NCBI GenBank assembly: GCA_001600095.1
Contig: BCIX01000002.1
Coordinates: 2,604,001-2,668,000 of the forward strand
Reading direction: 5' to 3'
DNA length: 64,000 nucleotides
Source of the DNA: Bullera alba
Lineage: Eukaryota; Basidiomycota; Tremellomycetes; Tremellales; Bulleraceae
The translations under genes were made by a program, and so were the position numbers. The notes under the pieces are model-generated. The model was given only the letters and a program-made list of their open reading frames with translations. It made no database searches and was not told the origin of the DNA. Below are positions 12,501-25,700 of the stretch, piece by piece (positions within the stretch are counted from its first letter, which is position 1; every line of letters begins with the position of its first letter).

Positions 12501-15500
12501 GTCTCCGAGATCAGGTACTCGGTCTGCTTCATGCTCCCGGTGAATCGACCAGGACGCAACAGAGCTCGAACGAAGAATCGAACATCAGAAGTGTTTTCTC
12601 GGCCAACACCTCGGTAGACGTGGATCTGCCTGTTGGACGATGGCTGAGGCGTGATCTTGAAGTTTGACAAACGTCCAAGTTCGAGCTGGTAAGCGAGAGC
12701 AGGCTCGATGTTCCTGATCGCCTCTTCCTCCTTCCACGAACCGTCGGCAGACTCTCGCAGGGTGTAGTACGCTGGGTACTGGTCCTTTCGGCAGACGACA
12801 AACGAGATTCGTCGGATACCCTTGCCAACGACCTGGGCGGCGTACTGGTTGGTGATCGAGTGGAACTGATGGTTGAGATCATCGTCCGAGTGGTCCTCGC
12901 CGTTGTAGAGACGCAGAGCAACGTTCATGACATGTGGGTGTCGGGCGTCCTTGCCGTACTTGTCAATGTGCTCGCTGTGGCTGAAGGATGGGTACAAGGC
13001 AAGTAGACCACCAAAGCCGGCTTGGAGATCGGCGAGTCGGTTGTAAGACGTCATGAGACCGAATCGAGTAGGCTCGGCCTTGGTGTTGACCACATAGCTG
13101 AGATCGCTCATGCTGGCGATTCGACTGAAGTCCTTGATGGAATCGACTCTTGGGGTGATTGGCTCGTTGGTAGATCCGCTCATCTTGAACCTCCAGGTGA
13201 CGATGTGTGGATCGCCACCTTTGGATCCGGGCTCGTAGTCGAGGTGCATGACGTTGTAGACTCGGTAGGCTCGTCGGATGTAGACCTCCAGAGCAGCGAG
13301 GGCGACCCATGGGTCCTCGTGGTCGAAGAAGGTGCTGAGCACGTCGAACACGGTGTACCTAGAGTCGGTGACCTCCTTGAGCGAGTCGCTAGAAGGAAGT
13401 CGATGACCCTGACCAGATTCACCGTAGTAGCTGGTCGTAACCGACGACTTGAGGATGGACTCCAGTTGACTGAGTCGCTCCTCGTAACTGGGCAAACTGC
13501 CGACGATCATGACTTCCTTGGCTTTAAGGGCGATCTTGGCGGTGGGTCGACTGTCCAGAGCAGCGATGCGGCTGAGGGCGACGTTGACTCTGCTCTCTGG
13601 CAGCATGGCGGCCTTGGGCGACTCGGACTTGACAATGTCGAGAAGAGCAAGAACGAGCTTTCCCTTTGACGCGATCTTCGAGTGCGACAAGACGAGCTTG
13701 ACGACCTGATCGAGGTCCTTGTTGTCCTCTCGAAGTTGCAAGATGACGTTCTCCTGAGTTCGCGTGGTGTCGGCGAATGGCTCCTCCACGTCGGTGAAGT
13801 AGTTGAGAAGATCAGCCCAGGTTTGCCATTCGTGGACTTTGAGACCGTATGCGAAGGCGTCGATGAGAACGGCAAGGGGCGAGATGGCTGCACGGACTTG
13901 AGCCCTCTCCTTCATCGGCACGTTCTCCTCGAGGAAGTAGTCGATTGTTCGTCGGAGCTTGGTGCTTGGGAATTCGAGTTGCTTCGATCGACAGCTGTCG
14001 ACTGTGGCCCGGATGTCGGCTTCCAGCTTGGCGGGAATTCGACCAGACAGGGTAGACAGAACATCCTGAGCGTGACTGTATGGTAGGTCGTTGTCTCGCA
14101 ATGCTGTTTCCACCACTCGCAGCGATGCGAGGACTTGAGCACTGTTGTCGAAACCCTGCAGGTTGTCGTACAGGACCTCGAGGTGCTCTCGGAGGCGCTG
14201 GTGGGGTTTGGTGCCGTATCGACCGTTCTTGAGCTCGAAGGTAGGGAGCATGCCCTCGAATGGCTTGGCGAATTTCACCTTGGTCGGGTCGTCAAGGGTG
14301 AGAATACCAAGTAGTTCACCTTGGGCGAGGGTTTGACCGGGCTGCTTCATGAATTGAGCAATACCAGACTCGCTGGCAGTGACTGGCATGATCATCTTCA
14401 TGACTTCGATCTCGGCGTATGCCTCTCCAGTCTCGACATGGTCGCCAGACTCGATGAGATATCGGACCAGTTTACCTGGACTTGGCGATCGGAGCTGGGT
14501 TGGGTCCTGCTCGTCCTCGATCATGGTGGTCTTGGAGTCGACGGAAAGCACCATAGCTCCAACCTCCTCTCGCCAGTAGACGGTGTGCGAAGCTCCCTCG
14601 AGAGAGATCAGCAGACCACCATCGCTGAGGGTTCGGCATCCCACGAAAACTCGACCACCGTTGAGGTACAGAGTGAAAGAGTGCTGGGACGATTTCGCCA
14701 TGGCGAAAGAGTATCGAACACCCTCGTTGATGAATTCGCTCTTGAAGAACGTCTGGAGAGTGTCTTTCGAAGGAACCTGACCCTTGTCGAGCACAGACTT
14801 GTACTTGAGCAGAGACGATTCGTAGGCCATGTGGGCTTTGACGACTGCTCCGCATACGACAGCGATGACTGGATCCGGTCTTTCAGAGGTCATACCCTCG
14901 GCGATCAGAGAGTCGAGCCATTGTGTGGTCAAAGTGTTGTTCTCGAACTCTGGCTTCTCGAGCAGCTTGATGAGGTACTCGACCGTGGTTCGGAATTCAC
15001 CTCGAATACTGAGTTCCTTCAAGGCGACAACCATGGACTTCCGGGCCTCGGATCGCTCCAATCCATAGGCGAAGATGTGACCGAACTGAGAGTCGGCGTA
15101 CTCGTGCAGACCACCGGCCGAGGAGACCGAGAAGTAACCCCAGACGTTGGAGTTGGATCTGAAATTCAGCTCGGTGAGATTACCAGAAGATGGCTTGAAT
15201 CCGGCATCGGGGTTCTCTCCGGTGATTCGACAGGCGACAACGTGTCCCTTGGGCTTGGGCTTTCTCTGCCTATTGACAGACTCTGGGTCGGATCCGTCAA
15301 AGTCGATCTCGGTGATACCGTGGGGGTCCATGCCGTACAGGGTTCGGATGTCTCTGATTCGGTGGAGAGGGATACCCATTGCAATCTGCAGCTGGATAGC
15401 CGGAATGTTACATCCACTGACCATCTCGGTAGTTGGGTGCTCGACTTGCAGACGAGGGTTGAGCTCGAGGAAGTAGAACGAATCGTCCGAGTGGGAGTAT

Positions 15501-16874
15501 AGATACTCGACGGTACCGGCGGAGACGTATCCGACCAGTTTCGCCAATCGGACAGCGGCCTTCTCCATCTCCTCGAACTTTTCTGGTCGAGCGATGGTGA
15601 CCGGAGCCTCCTCGATGATCTTCTGGTGTCGACGCTGGACGGAACAGTCTCGTCCGAAGAGCGAGATGGCGTTTCCATACTGATCAGCGATCAGTTGAAC
15701 CTCCAGATGTCTGGCAGATCCGGCGAGCTTCATGATGAAGATGGGCGAGCCTGAGATAAGTCAGCGAAGAGGATCTCCCTCGCACATCGTCACTCACCCG
15801 GTACTTCTCCAGCTACGGCCTGGAAGAGGTTCTTGAACTTCTCTCCATCTTCCACCTTTCTGATACCCTTTCCACCTCCACCTTCGGATGCCTTGATCAT
15901 GACAGGCCATCCAATCTGTTCGGCTCTCTTCAATCCCTCCTCCCAAGTGTGCACGCAGGCGTCGTTGTATGCCTTGTCTGGGACCGTGACAAAGCCCTGA
16001 GGTGAAAGCATGGTGTCGGAAATGCCTGTTCCTGACCAAGGCATACATGGGACCTCGGCGTGTTGGGCGACAATGGTCGATGAGATTTTGTCTCCCAAAG
16101 ATCGCATGGCTGATCCTGGAGGGCCGATGAAGATGATCTTAGAAAGGGCAAGTGTCTCGGGCAGTCGAGGATTCTCGGATGCGTGACCCCTGAGAGTTTG
16201 ATCAGTATAGGCCCACGTCGTCTCTTGTCAATCGTAGCTCACCATCCGGCCCAGACGGCGTGGACGCCAGCACGCTCGGCGACGTCAACGATCAAATCAA
16301 CGTTGGCGTAGTTGTTGTTGTTGGATCCTCCTGGAACCTCGACATATCGGTCGGCCATTCGGATGTACTCGGCATTGATCCTCAGATCTTCTGGAGTCGC
16401 CATGACAGTGAACTCGATCTGCCTGTCGGATCCAAAGGTCTCGTAAGACCATTTTCGGATTGATCGGATCTCCTTGACGGCGGCGATACCGTTGTTGGCG
16501 ATGAGGACCTGGGGATATCAGACAGAGTCCATTGTTATCCATGAACCGACTCACCTTGGTGATGACGGTATGACCACCTTGAGCTCGGACGAAGTCGGTG
16601 ACTCGGCCTGAGGCTGCAACCTCGAGAGAGTTGGCACCTGATGAGGAGTTTGGCGAAGCACAGAGCGATATTTGAGCGAAGCGATGGGCAGAGGAAGAGA
16701 ACACAGACAGTCAGCTATATTCCCGAATCGAGACAGCATTACAGCGGGCACCAAGCACCCGCTAGCTGTCTGTAACACCGTCCATCACCACCACTCACCG
16801 ACAAAGTGTGCAACTTTGGCGACGTCATACATGTCGTTGCTGCCAGTCGCCTGGGAAGCTACCTGGGACGACAT
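9505..16874 (-). CDS. ACC1: Acetyl-CoA carboxylase (multifunctional, cytosolic)
   Basis: Twelve exons on the minus strand: 16799-16874, 16555-16637, 16243-16508, 15798-16189, 11231-15750, 11091-11181, 10851-11036, 10320-10802, 10078-10269, 9921-10027, 9666-9865, 9505-9613, giving 2234 aa, the usual eukaryotic length. It makes malonyl-CoA from acetyl-CoA, bicarbonate and ATP for fatty acid synthesis. Biotin carboxylase comes first ([16 protein letters not shown] near the start, the ATP-grasp glycine loop [12 protein letters not shown] near residue 240). The biotinyl site EVMKMIMP lies near residue 722. A long central region follows, then carboxyltransferase ([14 protein letters not shown] near residue 1625) and a C-terminal LEQL. 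The N-terminus ([12 protein letters not shown]) has no mitochondrial presequence, so this is the cytosolic form. The 4.5-kb fifth exon produces long antisense open frames, which are shadows. Confidence 0.98.
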
Positions 16875-18187
16875 GATGGTATTGATTTTGAGCGCTCCTA
16901 GCGCAGACTATCGGGGGTTGTTCTGTGTTGGTAGAGCGACCAGCGGTCGAAGCGAACCGATGAGCTGGAAGTGATGGAAATAGCTCGGGCAAAGTGCTCT
17001 CAAGCTACAAGTCTAGCTTCGAACGAGGTGTCAAAGCCACGTATTGGGTTGGGAGAATGTCCTTATCCTAGTCGCAAGAGGAGGAACCAGGTGAGGTGAT
17101 GGGGTGTGGGAAGGAGGTGATCGAATACCAACCTGTCAACCTTGATCTACCCATAGCCATCCTCACTCACAAGGTCCGTCCTGGGGTGGTTGAAATATCC
17201 CCACCAAAATTGGTCCCGTCCGGTCTTCGGTTTTATCCGGTGCGATGCGGCAAGCGGCTGAAGAGCGGGATCAATCTATCAGCGCGGGTAGTTGAATTAC
17301 CCCTGACGTTTCAGCTCGAGCCGATCGGGTGGCGCAGGGTGAGTCACCACTCAATTGACAGACTCAAGCTTACAGCCGCACAGCGGAGACAGTGAGGAGA
17401 GTTGTCTCCACATGATTGAAAAGTGGTAGTACGAGCCAGAGACCCCAGCTCACCTCGAACCCCCGCCTTCCGTGACCAAGCGCTCGACCCATACCGCATA
17501 CTGCTGAGCATCGGCGCATAATGCGTACCGAGTCCGCATGACGCCGCGACTTCTCTTTGCCACTCGTAGATACTAGACGTAGACTATTAGGTGGCGGTTT
17601 GGTTGCCTTGCGAATGTTGAACCAAGCCAATCCTGGCCCTTGCCTCACATCCTCGACTATCACTTAACATTCATGGCGCTTTATAAATCTGTCGCATATA
17701 GAATGCATCAGGGTCCTCCAGCCTTCTGTGTCGGAACCTTCATTGGAGTGTGTCAAGACAATCACTAATAGTATTCTCTCATAGGCCCACACTCTGCGAT
17801 GCATCCCCACAACCCTCGACATCCAACTTGTAGCAGTATCCTATAATGCTGAGTGTATGCATAGAGACATAGCGATATGTGCGTGCTTGACGACTTGGTC
17901 ATCATCCTCGAGTTACCTCTCCCTACACTGAGGTCACTTGATCCTTCTCGCTCTTCAGCCAGACGCCTAATGCAATTGCGCACTGCCGATTGTGTGCACA
18001 GAACGGAGATCATAGGACGTGGGCCGTGTTGGGTGTTGCTGTTACCTGTGGTTCGCTGTACGATCCATGGAAGGCACATGACTGTACCCGAACTGGGGAG
18101 CCTCAGCTGCGCTGTGACCACCCGAAACGCGAAGAGCAGCTTGAGCGCTCCAAGGTGTTATCACAAAAGTGAAAGCGGGTGTTGCGC
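16875..18187. other. Long intergenic region holding the ACC1 promoter
   Basis: About 1.3 kb between the ACC1 start and the WDR83 stop, both on the minus strand. The ACC1-proximal part is the promoter and leader. No regulatory motif could be named with confidence. Open frames on the plus strand (for example 17877-18371) overlap the WDR83 3' end antisense and show no family features. Confidence 0.3.
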
Positions 18188-19425
18188 CTACTTGCTCCAG
18201 AGCTTGATAGTTCCGTCTAAGCTGCTGTCAGCACGGGATCGCAGTATCAGAGGAAGAGCTGACGCACCTGCACTGGCAGTCAACATTTCCTTGCCATTAG
18301 GCGAGACTTCCAGCCAATTGACCGCTTTCTTATGCGCCGGTGCGGATCCTCCATCCAACGGCTTAGCCTGAATCCACGGAGCCAGTCAGCGCATAACGAA
18401 ATTCGCTGCAGGAAAGATACGCACGTCAAGGACGTTGTAAGCCCAAAGGTGACCGTCCTCATCTCCGGTCAGAACCAGCCCCTCCCCATATCCCCATGCT
18501 GACTTGTTCCTTCCTTGTTCCACCTTATGCCCGGAAAAGGTCTGGAGAACAGCGCCAGTGCTGCGATCGAAAATTCTGAGTTTGCCATCCGACGACGAGA
18601 CCAGTAGTGTGTCCTTCGAGGAAGTCGGGGATGGCGCAATGGAGGTGATAGGCGAGCCGACGAGATCCTCAGTGACTTTGCCCATGCGTAAGTCGTATGC
18701 CCTGATATGTCCATCCAGGGAGCCAGAGATGATCTCCGGTTGAGACGAGGGTATATTGAGTGTGGTGATTGAGGATGTGGCTTCCTTGAAAGTCTGAATG
18801 GGATCCCGAGTCACGGCTCTGATGTTTCTGATCAGTTCCGAAACAGTTCGAGGGTCTATACACACCTCATATCCCACAGCATGATCTTCGCATCGAAACC
18901 AGCTGCAGAGCTCTTAGTCAAGTTACAGGCCGCGGAAAGTCTGGATCACCCACCGCTTGCTAAGACTTGTGCGTCATTGTTGAAAGCAACAGCGTTGATT
19001 TTGCCGAAGTGTCCTTGCAGCCTCCGCACTATCGTCCCCGAAGCGACGTCCCATACGAAGACCGTCTTGTCACCACCACAGGAGGCGAACTTGGCATTAT
19101 CATGTGTGCTAGAAATAATCAGTTTGAATGTCCGGAAGTAATGTCCGTCCACTCACATGTCCAGGCCCAGAACCTCCTTGCCGTGTCCGCTGTAACATTT
19201 GATCTCCTTTCCTAGCGCAGGATTCCACAGTCTAATCGTCCTATCTGTTGATCCGGATAGGCAGTACTTGGCACCATGGTTGAACCGCACAACATTGACC
19301 GAGCCCTGGTGGCCTTCCAATCTGACCGGATATCAGATTGTGCGCAAAGATATTTTGGTAACTCACGTTTGCGTTAGACGCTTGGGATACTCCAACAGGT
19401 CAGCTCCATCTCGAGCCGGTGCCAT
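18188..19425 (-). CDS. WDR83: WD40 protein of the WDR83/MORG1 type
   Basis: Seven exons: 19367-19425, 19157-19321, 18954-19108, 18866-18902, 18425-18818, 18268-18367, 18188-18216 (312 aa). The protein is one seven-bladed WD40 propeller: repeats begin LEGHQGSVNVVRFN, then YSGHGKEVLGLD, LQGHFGKINAVAFN and so on, with blade ends such as DRTIRLWNP, KTVFVWDV, HIRAYDLR, LRIFDRSTG and a final TIKLWSK. The segment VGSPITSIAPSP matches the fifth-blade GSPIT of WDR83. In animals this protein scaffolds ERK signalling and is also found with spliceosomes; which role applies in fungi is unknown. It is divergent from the RasGAP gene, with only 359 bases between the two ATGs. The ATG is the first in frame. 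Confidence 0.85.
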
Positions 19426-19784
19426 AGCTGATGGGCCCTGATAACCTAGATGTTGAGCATGTACGATCGTGCATGCATGGAGTAAAGCAGGCGCAGCTGC
19501 AGTCCACCCCGAGCAACTTGATAGCAGATTGTCGGTCGCAGGCGTTGTTAGGAGGGAAGGAGCCTAACTGTGTGTAGCGGGTTTAGGCGCGGAACGATCT
19601 TGGTGTTTCATCTTGCCGCGCGACGAGATTGTCTTGCTTTTCAGAGCGATCAAGTCGATCACCACCAACATCGACTCCTCCTGTCATCGAGTGTCGCGTC
19701 TTGAGCATCTGCCCCATGGCAGGATTGTCCGTTTGAGCTGGCCGTACTGCAGAGGCCGATTTGCCTCAAGGCACAACCGTTACC
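19426..19784. promoter_or_regulatory. Short divergent promoter shared by WDR83-like and RasGAP genes
   Basis: 359 bases separate the two divergent start codons. No specific binding site was identified by eye. Confidence 0.4.
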
Positions 19785-22700
19785 ATGCCCATCCGCAGGC
19801 TATCAGCTTCCCCTTCGCCTGCTAGTTTCAGCACTCCACCGCCTGCGAATCGCTACAGAGGCATGGCTGACTCGACAAACCAATCCTTCACATCCTATGA
19901 TGCAGGGTCACCGGCAAGAGGAGGCGAGAGTGGTATTGGAGAGGGCAAGGTGATTGCAGCATTGGTTGGGCGGCTTGTGAACAAGGTGAGTAGATCATGA
20001 CGTCGGAACCGATGGGTCGGGGCATGATGAGCTGACGGCATACTAGCTGCCATGCAACTCGGGTACAAGACTGAGTATCATGGAGGTCGACACAGGTGTC
20101 AAAGCGACGCTAGACTCTTTGCTCCAGATGTCAAGGATCAGATTGAGTCTCGTAGTCCAAGCCTTAGTCGGAGCTCTGGACACGCTTTCAAAGGTGGGCG
20201 CCAGCAGACTCTTTCCCAGCCGATGATGTACGCTGATCTGACGCTTAGTACTCTGCTGGCATATCTGCACACGAAGCACCGCTAGAAACACTGCATTCGC
20301 AGCTGTACCTCCTTTACGTCCTGCAGAAGTGCCTCTCCGCGTCATGGCGTCAATATGCCGAAGGAAAGGGACCCATCACATCTCAATTACCTCAATGCTG
20401 GCCAGATCCACCTGCTTTCGAGGAAAATCTCGCTCGGTACATCCTATCTGTCATTTCCATCTACACTCGGACAGTCTCTGCGGATATCATCTCGGTGCCC
20501 GGCACGTCAAGTCCCGCGCCGAGTCGCGACAAAGCGGGCACGGGTTCATCCACATCATGGTCGTCCCATCTGTCTCCGGGATCTGCTTCCAACGCGTTCG
20601 GCATCGGATTCCTACAGGAGCATTCTTCGAGTTCGTCAAAATCGGTCCTAGACGATGATACCGAAGAACTCCTATCAAGCGCATGCCTGACCACGGGCTC
20701 GGCCATCAGTCAGATCTCCCAACAACTAGCAAGAATCGTATTCCATCTCTCCTCATCAAATTGGCAGCATGTTATGTTCAAGCTCAAGACTCGGATAGCT
20801 CATCTTACGACTACGATAGAGGAGCATCCGGATTTGCTCGATTTGCGCCTGCTCGAATGGTCAAATCTCGATCACTCTAGGCTAAGCCAAGTGCTGCAGG
20901 AGCTGTCCGTGTCGTTCCTCCACATCAAACGTCCGGCTCAAGTTGCTATCGCACAAATATTCCGAAAGGCGATCTGGAACTGGATCGAAGTCCACCCTGG
21001 CGAGTTCAACAACCTGGTAGAGGCCAATCGTAAGATGGACGGAGGTGCAGACACGCTATTCGATGTTCTATATTCGGCATCTGATATCACCTCGACCACA
21101 CACTCTCGTCGGACAAGGGCATTCTACCCCCTTATGGCTATGCTGCTGGTCATATGCCCCGACCTGTTCAAGCGTGCTGCCATGGGCGATATCGGAGGCC
21201 GGAGCGGAGGAGGATTGTCGAAAAAGTTGAACTTCCTGGAGAGTCTGCGGAAGGGGCTGGGATCGCCGAAGGGCTACGAAGCATGTGCTGTCAGCTACGT
21301 CGACTTTGCTCTCGCCGCATCCTATATCTCGCCGAAAAGTGGTCCTTCTGGTGTCAAAATGATTGTGCAGGATCTTCAAAACGAGCTGAAGGTGAGTTTA
21401 CTGACATCTAGCAATGCTGATCATTAGCAGACTGCGCTTTTCCATTCTTCTCTGTCTTCCGAGATTGGCGATTTGGACGTCTTTGTGGATGGGCTAGTCG
21501 GCCTATACCATGCGGATCCCTCGGGCACAATCAGCTTGATGCTGTCGCACATGATGGGCGACGGCAAAGAGACCCAGTCGACGATTGCGATCAGAGCTTG
21601 TGCTCGGATATCCTTGTTGAGCACCCGGCTACCTTGGCAGACGACCATTGTGGACCTACGTGACAGGGTCGCAGCGGCCATCCGGGCAATACTCAAGGTA
21701 ATTTTCGTACCGGATATATTCATTGCAAGACTGATATCTTTGTAGAATCAGATCAGCAGCCTACTACTCGACTGGTCTGCTCCAAAGCGGCCCCGGGCAA
21801 GTCCCGACCTACCTTCGAGCCACTGCGATCTCATTGTCGAGATTCTGGACCTGTACATGACAGATGTGCAATTCGCTCTCGTGGCACTAGCGCAGGGGTC
21901 CGACTCCTTGGCGTCGCTACTCCTGGCCATCTCATCGATGACAATATCGCCCAGTCCGGAAAGACTACGAGCTCAGTCGTCCAAGACGGCTGTGGCGTTG
22001 ATGAAGAAGTTGAGTACGGGATCTGAGTCCTCAGTGACCGGAGCAGGCGGCGCGATGTAAGCTTCCTCCTACCCTTCCGGCAAGCTTCGTTGACACAATC
22101 GTAGTTGGCAGCTGTTTCTCGATGCCGGACGACAAGGATTGTTTGCCATGCAGAGCGACCATGATGATATCGCGCAAACCTTCAACGCGTTTAGGGATAT
22201 GGCTACCGCCATCGCTCTGTTCTCGCACAAACACCCGGATGTGAGTCACCGTATTCCGTTCGGCTGTCGCGAGCAGTGGCTGACACCGCTCTTAGATACT
22301 AGCAGCTTCGCCGAAAGGAGAGAGCGCCTCGCTCGTTGGGCTTGTTGCCGTGCTATCAGTCCTCATATCACCGGACTTTGAACAGCTGGCACATACCGTA
22401 CCATGCTTGACGGCCTTGACCACGCTCACCCTCACTGCCCACAAGACGTATCTACCTGGAGTATCGCCCGACGGGACCAATTTTGGCAGTCCAGAGAAAC
22501 GGATCATGATGCGGACAAAGCTACTGGATACGCTGTCTAGTCTGCCGCCGGCGATAGGTGAGTAGCCCTCATAATAGAATGTCAGGAGCTGACACCCTTT
22601 CCAGGTCGACAACAGCAGCAGAGACAGTTTCGCAAGGTGTACCAACCATTCTCTGTTCCGACGACTGCCGGGATAGCCGTTTGGCTCGGCCTGGCATCGG

Positions 22701-25700
22701 TCGCAAAGATGTATACGGGCCGTATCAAAGCGACAGAAGCCACTTCCACCAACAAGGACCAGAAGCGACGGGGATTGGCACCCGAAATCGACGGATTGAC
22801 AGAGGTAAATCAGTGCTTGTGGGAGCTGTCAACAGGACTGACTGGGTACATAGGGCCAGAGCAAGCTATGGCAGAATGTTGTTCTTTTCCTCGCCTCAAC
22901 AGCAACGATATGCAAGTACGACTCTGCTCCGCCTCCACCTCTAGTGGAATATGTCGGCAAGGGTCTCTTACCCCTGGCTTACGAGGACCCACCTGGAGCC
23001 GACGTGGCTTGTGATGAGTTCATTCGGGAAAGCGTGGATCTGTTGGTCAGCGGAAGTGTTCACGTCCGGGAGACTATCAAGGAGGCCCTGGGGTCCGAGC
23101 TATCACCATCGCTGTCCTCGGTGATGATTGATCAAATGACAAAGTGAGCCATATTGGCCAAGATCTGGTGCTTTTAGCTGACATGTCTGCTCCAGGATCC
23201 TATCGCACTCGGTTGGCTCGTCTGGTATCGTCACTTCGGACACCTTCTCCACTTTCGTCGACCAAGTGCTTGCGGTGTTGCGCTCTACCATCGATCGAGC
23301 CAGTGCCGCAGAGTCGGCATCCTCAGCGCAGGTGGATCTCAGAGGACTTATCTCTCTGCTCCTGCGCTACATCGACCGCTTAGGTAGAGACGAATCATCC
23401 TCCAGGATCAAGATCAGATTCTGCCAGCTCATCGAGGTGCTGCTGGCCAAGAGGGACCGAGTGATCTTGGATGGCGAGGTACAGCTGCGCAATGCCACCC
23501 TAGACGCTCTTACAGAATGGTCTTCCGCTTCCCAGCGAGTGAGTCCGCCAGAACACCGCCAAGACTCAAGTCATATCTGACTCATCGCAGGACGTCGATG
23601 CATTTGACAAGCTCAACAAGGTTCATCGGGATCTGTCCCACGCGGCACTCAAAGCGATGGTGTCAGTAACGGATGGACTTGTGCTGCGAGCCGTGGGCGA
23701 AGGACAGGACTCGGTTCAACCTGCTGTCAAATCAAGGCTCTTCTACCGGATCTATGATCACCTGATCAGGATGCTGGAGAAATCGCAAGGGTTGGAGGTG
23801 AGCTCTATTCAGCTTTCCAAACGTCCAGACGCTCTAAGCTGACTCACCCATAGAACGAGTCAATCAAGGCATCATCATTTACGCCTAGTGGCCTGAAGGC
23901 TGGTCCAGACGATATCCCCGGACTGGCCATATCTGCACTGTCAAACTTGCTGGCTGGGAACATCGACGTCGGGCTCAAACACTGCCTGACTTTGGGATAC
24001 CACGAGGAACCGGTCCTGAGAACCGCTTTCATGCGATTGATGACCAACATCCTCAAGCAGGGCACGCGCTTTGGAGGTCTGACTTCTCGACGATCTACCT
24101 CCTCGGCAAAACTCTACACTGAGATGCTGGCCGGTGACTCTAGCAATCTGGCACTTGCAGTGGCAATCGCGGAGACGTGCCCGTCGAACGAGGTGGACGA
24201 GATGTCGTCTTTGCTGTTCAGGCTGTTTGAGCAGAAGGGCTCGATCCTGGCTTTGGTCAAGCTATTGGCAGAGAGGGAGATTGCGTTGACCAGTGCGTAA
24301 TTTCGATGTGCAAGCATCGAAAGTCGCTAACCGTCGGTAGATCACGAATCCGAGCTGTTCAGGGCGAACAACTTCACGACCAAGATCATCGGGCTATACG
24401 CCAGGACATACGGGTAGTGAGTTGCAACAGCGAGGCAAACATGCAGTTCTGGGCACTGCTGATGGATTGTCAGCAACTATATCAGAGCGACACTGCAACC
24501 ATTGATCCACTCTCTGGTGGAGAAGCCAGCGGAGTGCTCGTTTGAGCTAGACCCATCGAAAGCCGCGCCAACCGATGATATCGAGCGCAATGCAGACCAT
24601 CTTCAGCTCATGTGTCAAGCCCTGTTGGACCTCATATGCGCGTCTACGAGTCGAGTGCCAATGTGAGTGGACAAACAGTCGAGGAAAATCTGCAACGTCA
24701 GCAGAAGCTCATGCCGGTCGTAGCATGTTCAAAGCTTTCTGCCATCATCTATGGGAGGTGACGGAAGATCGATTCCCAGACAGCCGACACTCTGTCATTG
24801 GCTCATTCCTCTTCTTGCGATTCTTTTGCCCGGCGATCGTAGCGCCCGAAGGCATAGATCTCGACGTCAGCCCGGACACCAAAGAAGTCCGCCGTGCATT
24901 ACTCTTGATCACAAAGGTGATTCAGAATTTGGCCAACAATGTGGTGTTTGGAAACAAGGAGCCGCATATGAAGGTTCTGAATACGTTTCTCTCCGAGAAC
25001 ATCCGTCAAGTGACCAACTTCCTGCTGAATTTATCGGTAAGTCGATATCCTACACCATTATAGCCTGTTGCTGACATACGTATCCAGGCCCGACCAAAGA
25101 GCTCTGACCTCGCTGCTGCGATACAGCGGTTCCAGGATGATGCAGAAAAGCTGTCAGATCCTGCAGGTGACGAGGCACTATTGTGAGCTGTCCGCTCCAT
25201 GCAGCCTGGACATTGGGACAAGCTCATACCTCGAATAGGCATCGCTTCATACACAAGTACAACGCCAAGATAGACGCCAGTCTGCTCACTCTGCCGTCAA
25301 CCTATCGCAGTAAGCAGAGTAGTGGAAAGGCCACAAAGGTCGATTTGGACGGTGCAGCAATCAGCCAGCGACTCAAAAGCCTCACGGATGCTACGGGCCC
25401 TCCTAGCGACCCGGCGACGTTCACCGCTTCTGCTCGGAGTCAGGCGTACGACGAGTATGTGAATTGTCGTCATCGTATTCTGCCAGTACTGACCTTACCT
25501 CAGCTTCATGCGTCATAACGCAGGGCGAAATACCGCAAGCGTAGAAAACGCGTTCTACGAAGGACCTGCAAGCCAAGTGAGTCGCACGATGGACCATCTG
25601 CTAGTCCCTGCTGAACCCGTGTAGAATGGACGTAGGATCTTCTACTTCATCGTCTCGAGAGTTGGACTCCTGGACTACAATCTTCTCGCCTATCATGTGT

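Noticed and set aside
11510..15502. Long plus-strand open frames (385 aa at 11510-12667, 393 aa at 14321-15502) inside ACC1
   Set aside because: They are antisense to the 4.5-kb ACC1 exon and result from its codon bias. They have Leu/Asp/Val/Arg-rich composition typical of antisense shadows and no family motifs.
17877..18371. 164-aa plus-strand open frame near the WDR83 3' end
   Set aside because: Its second half is antisense to WDR83 exons, it has no recognisable domain, and its codon use is unlike the neighbours.
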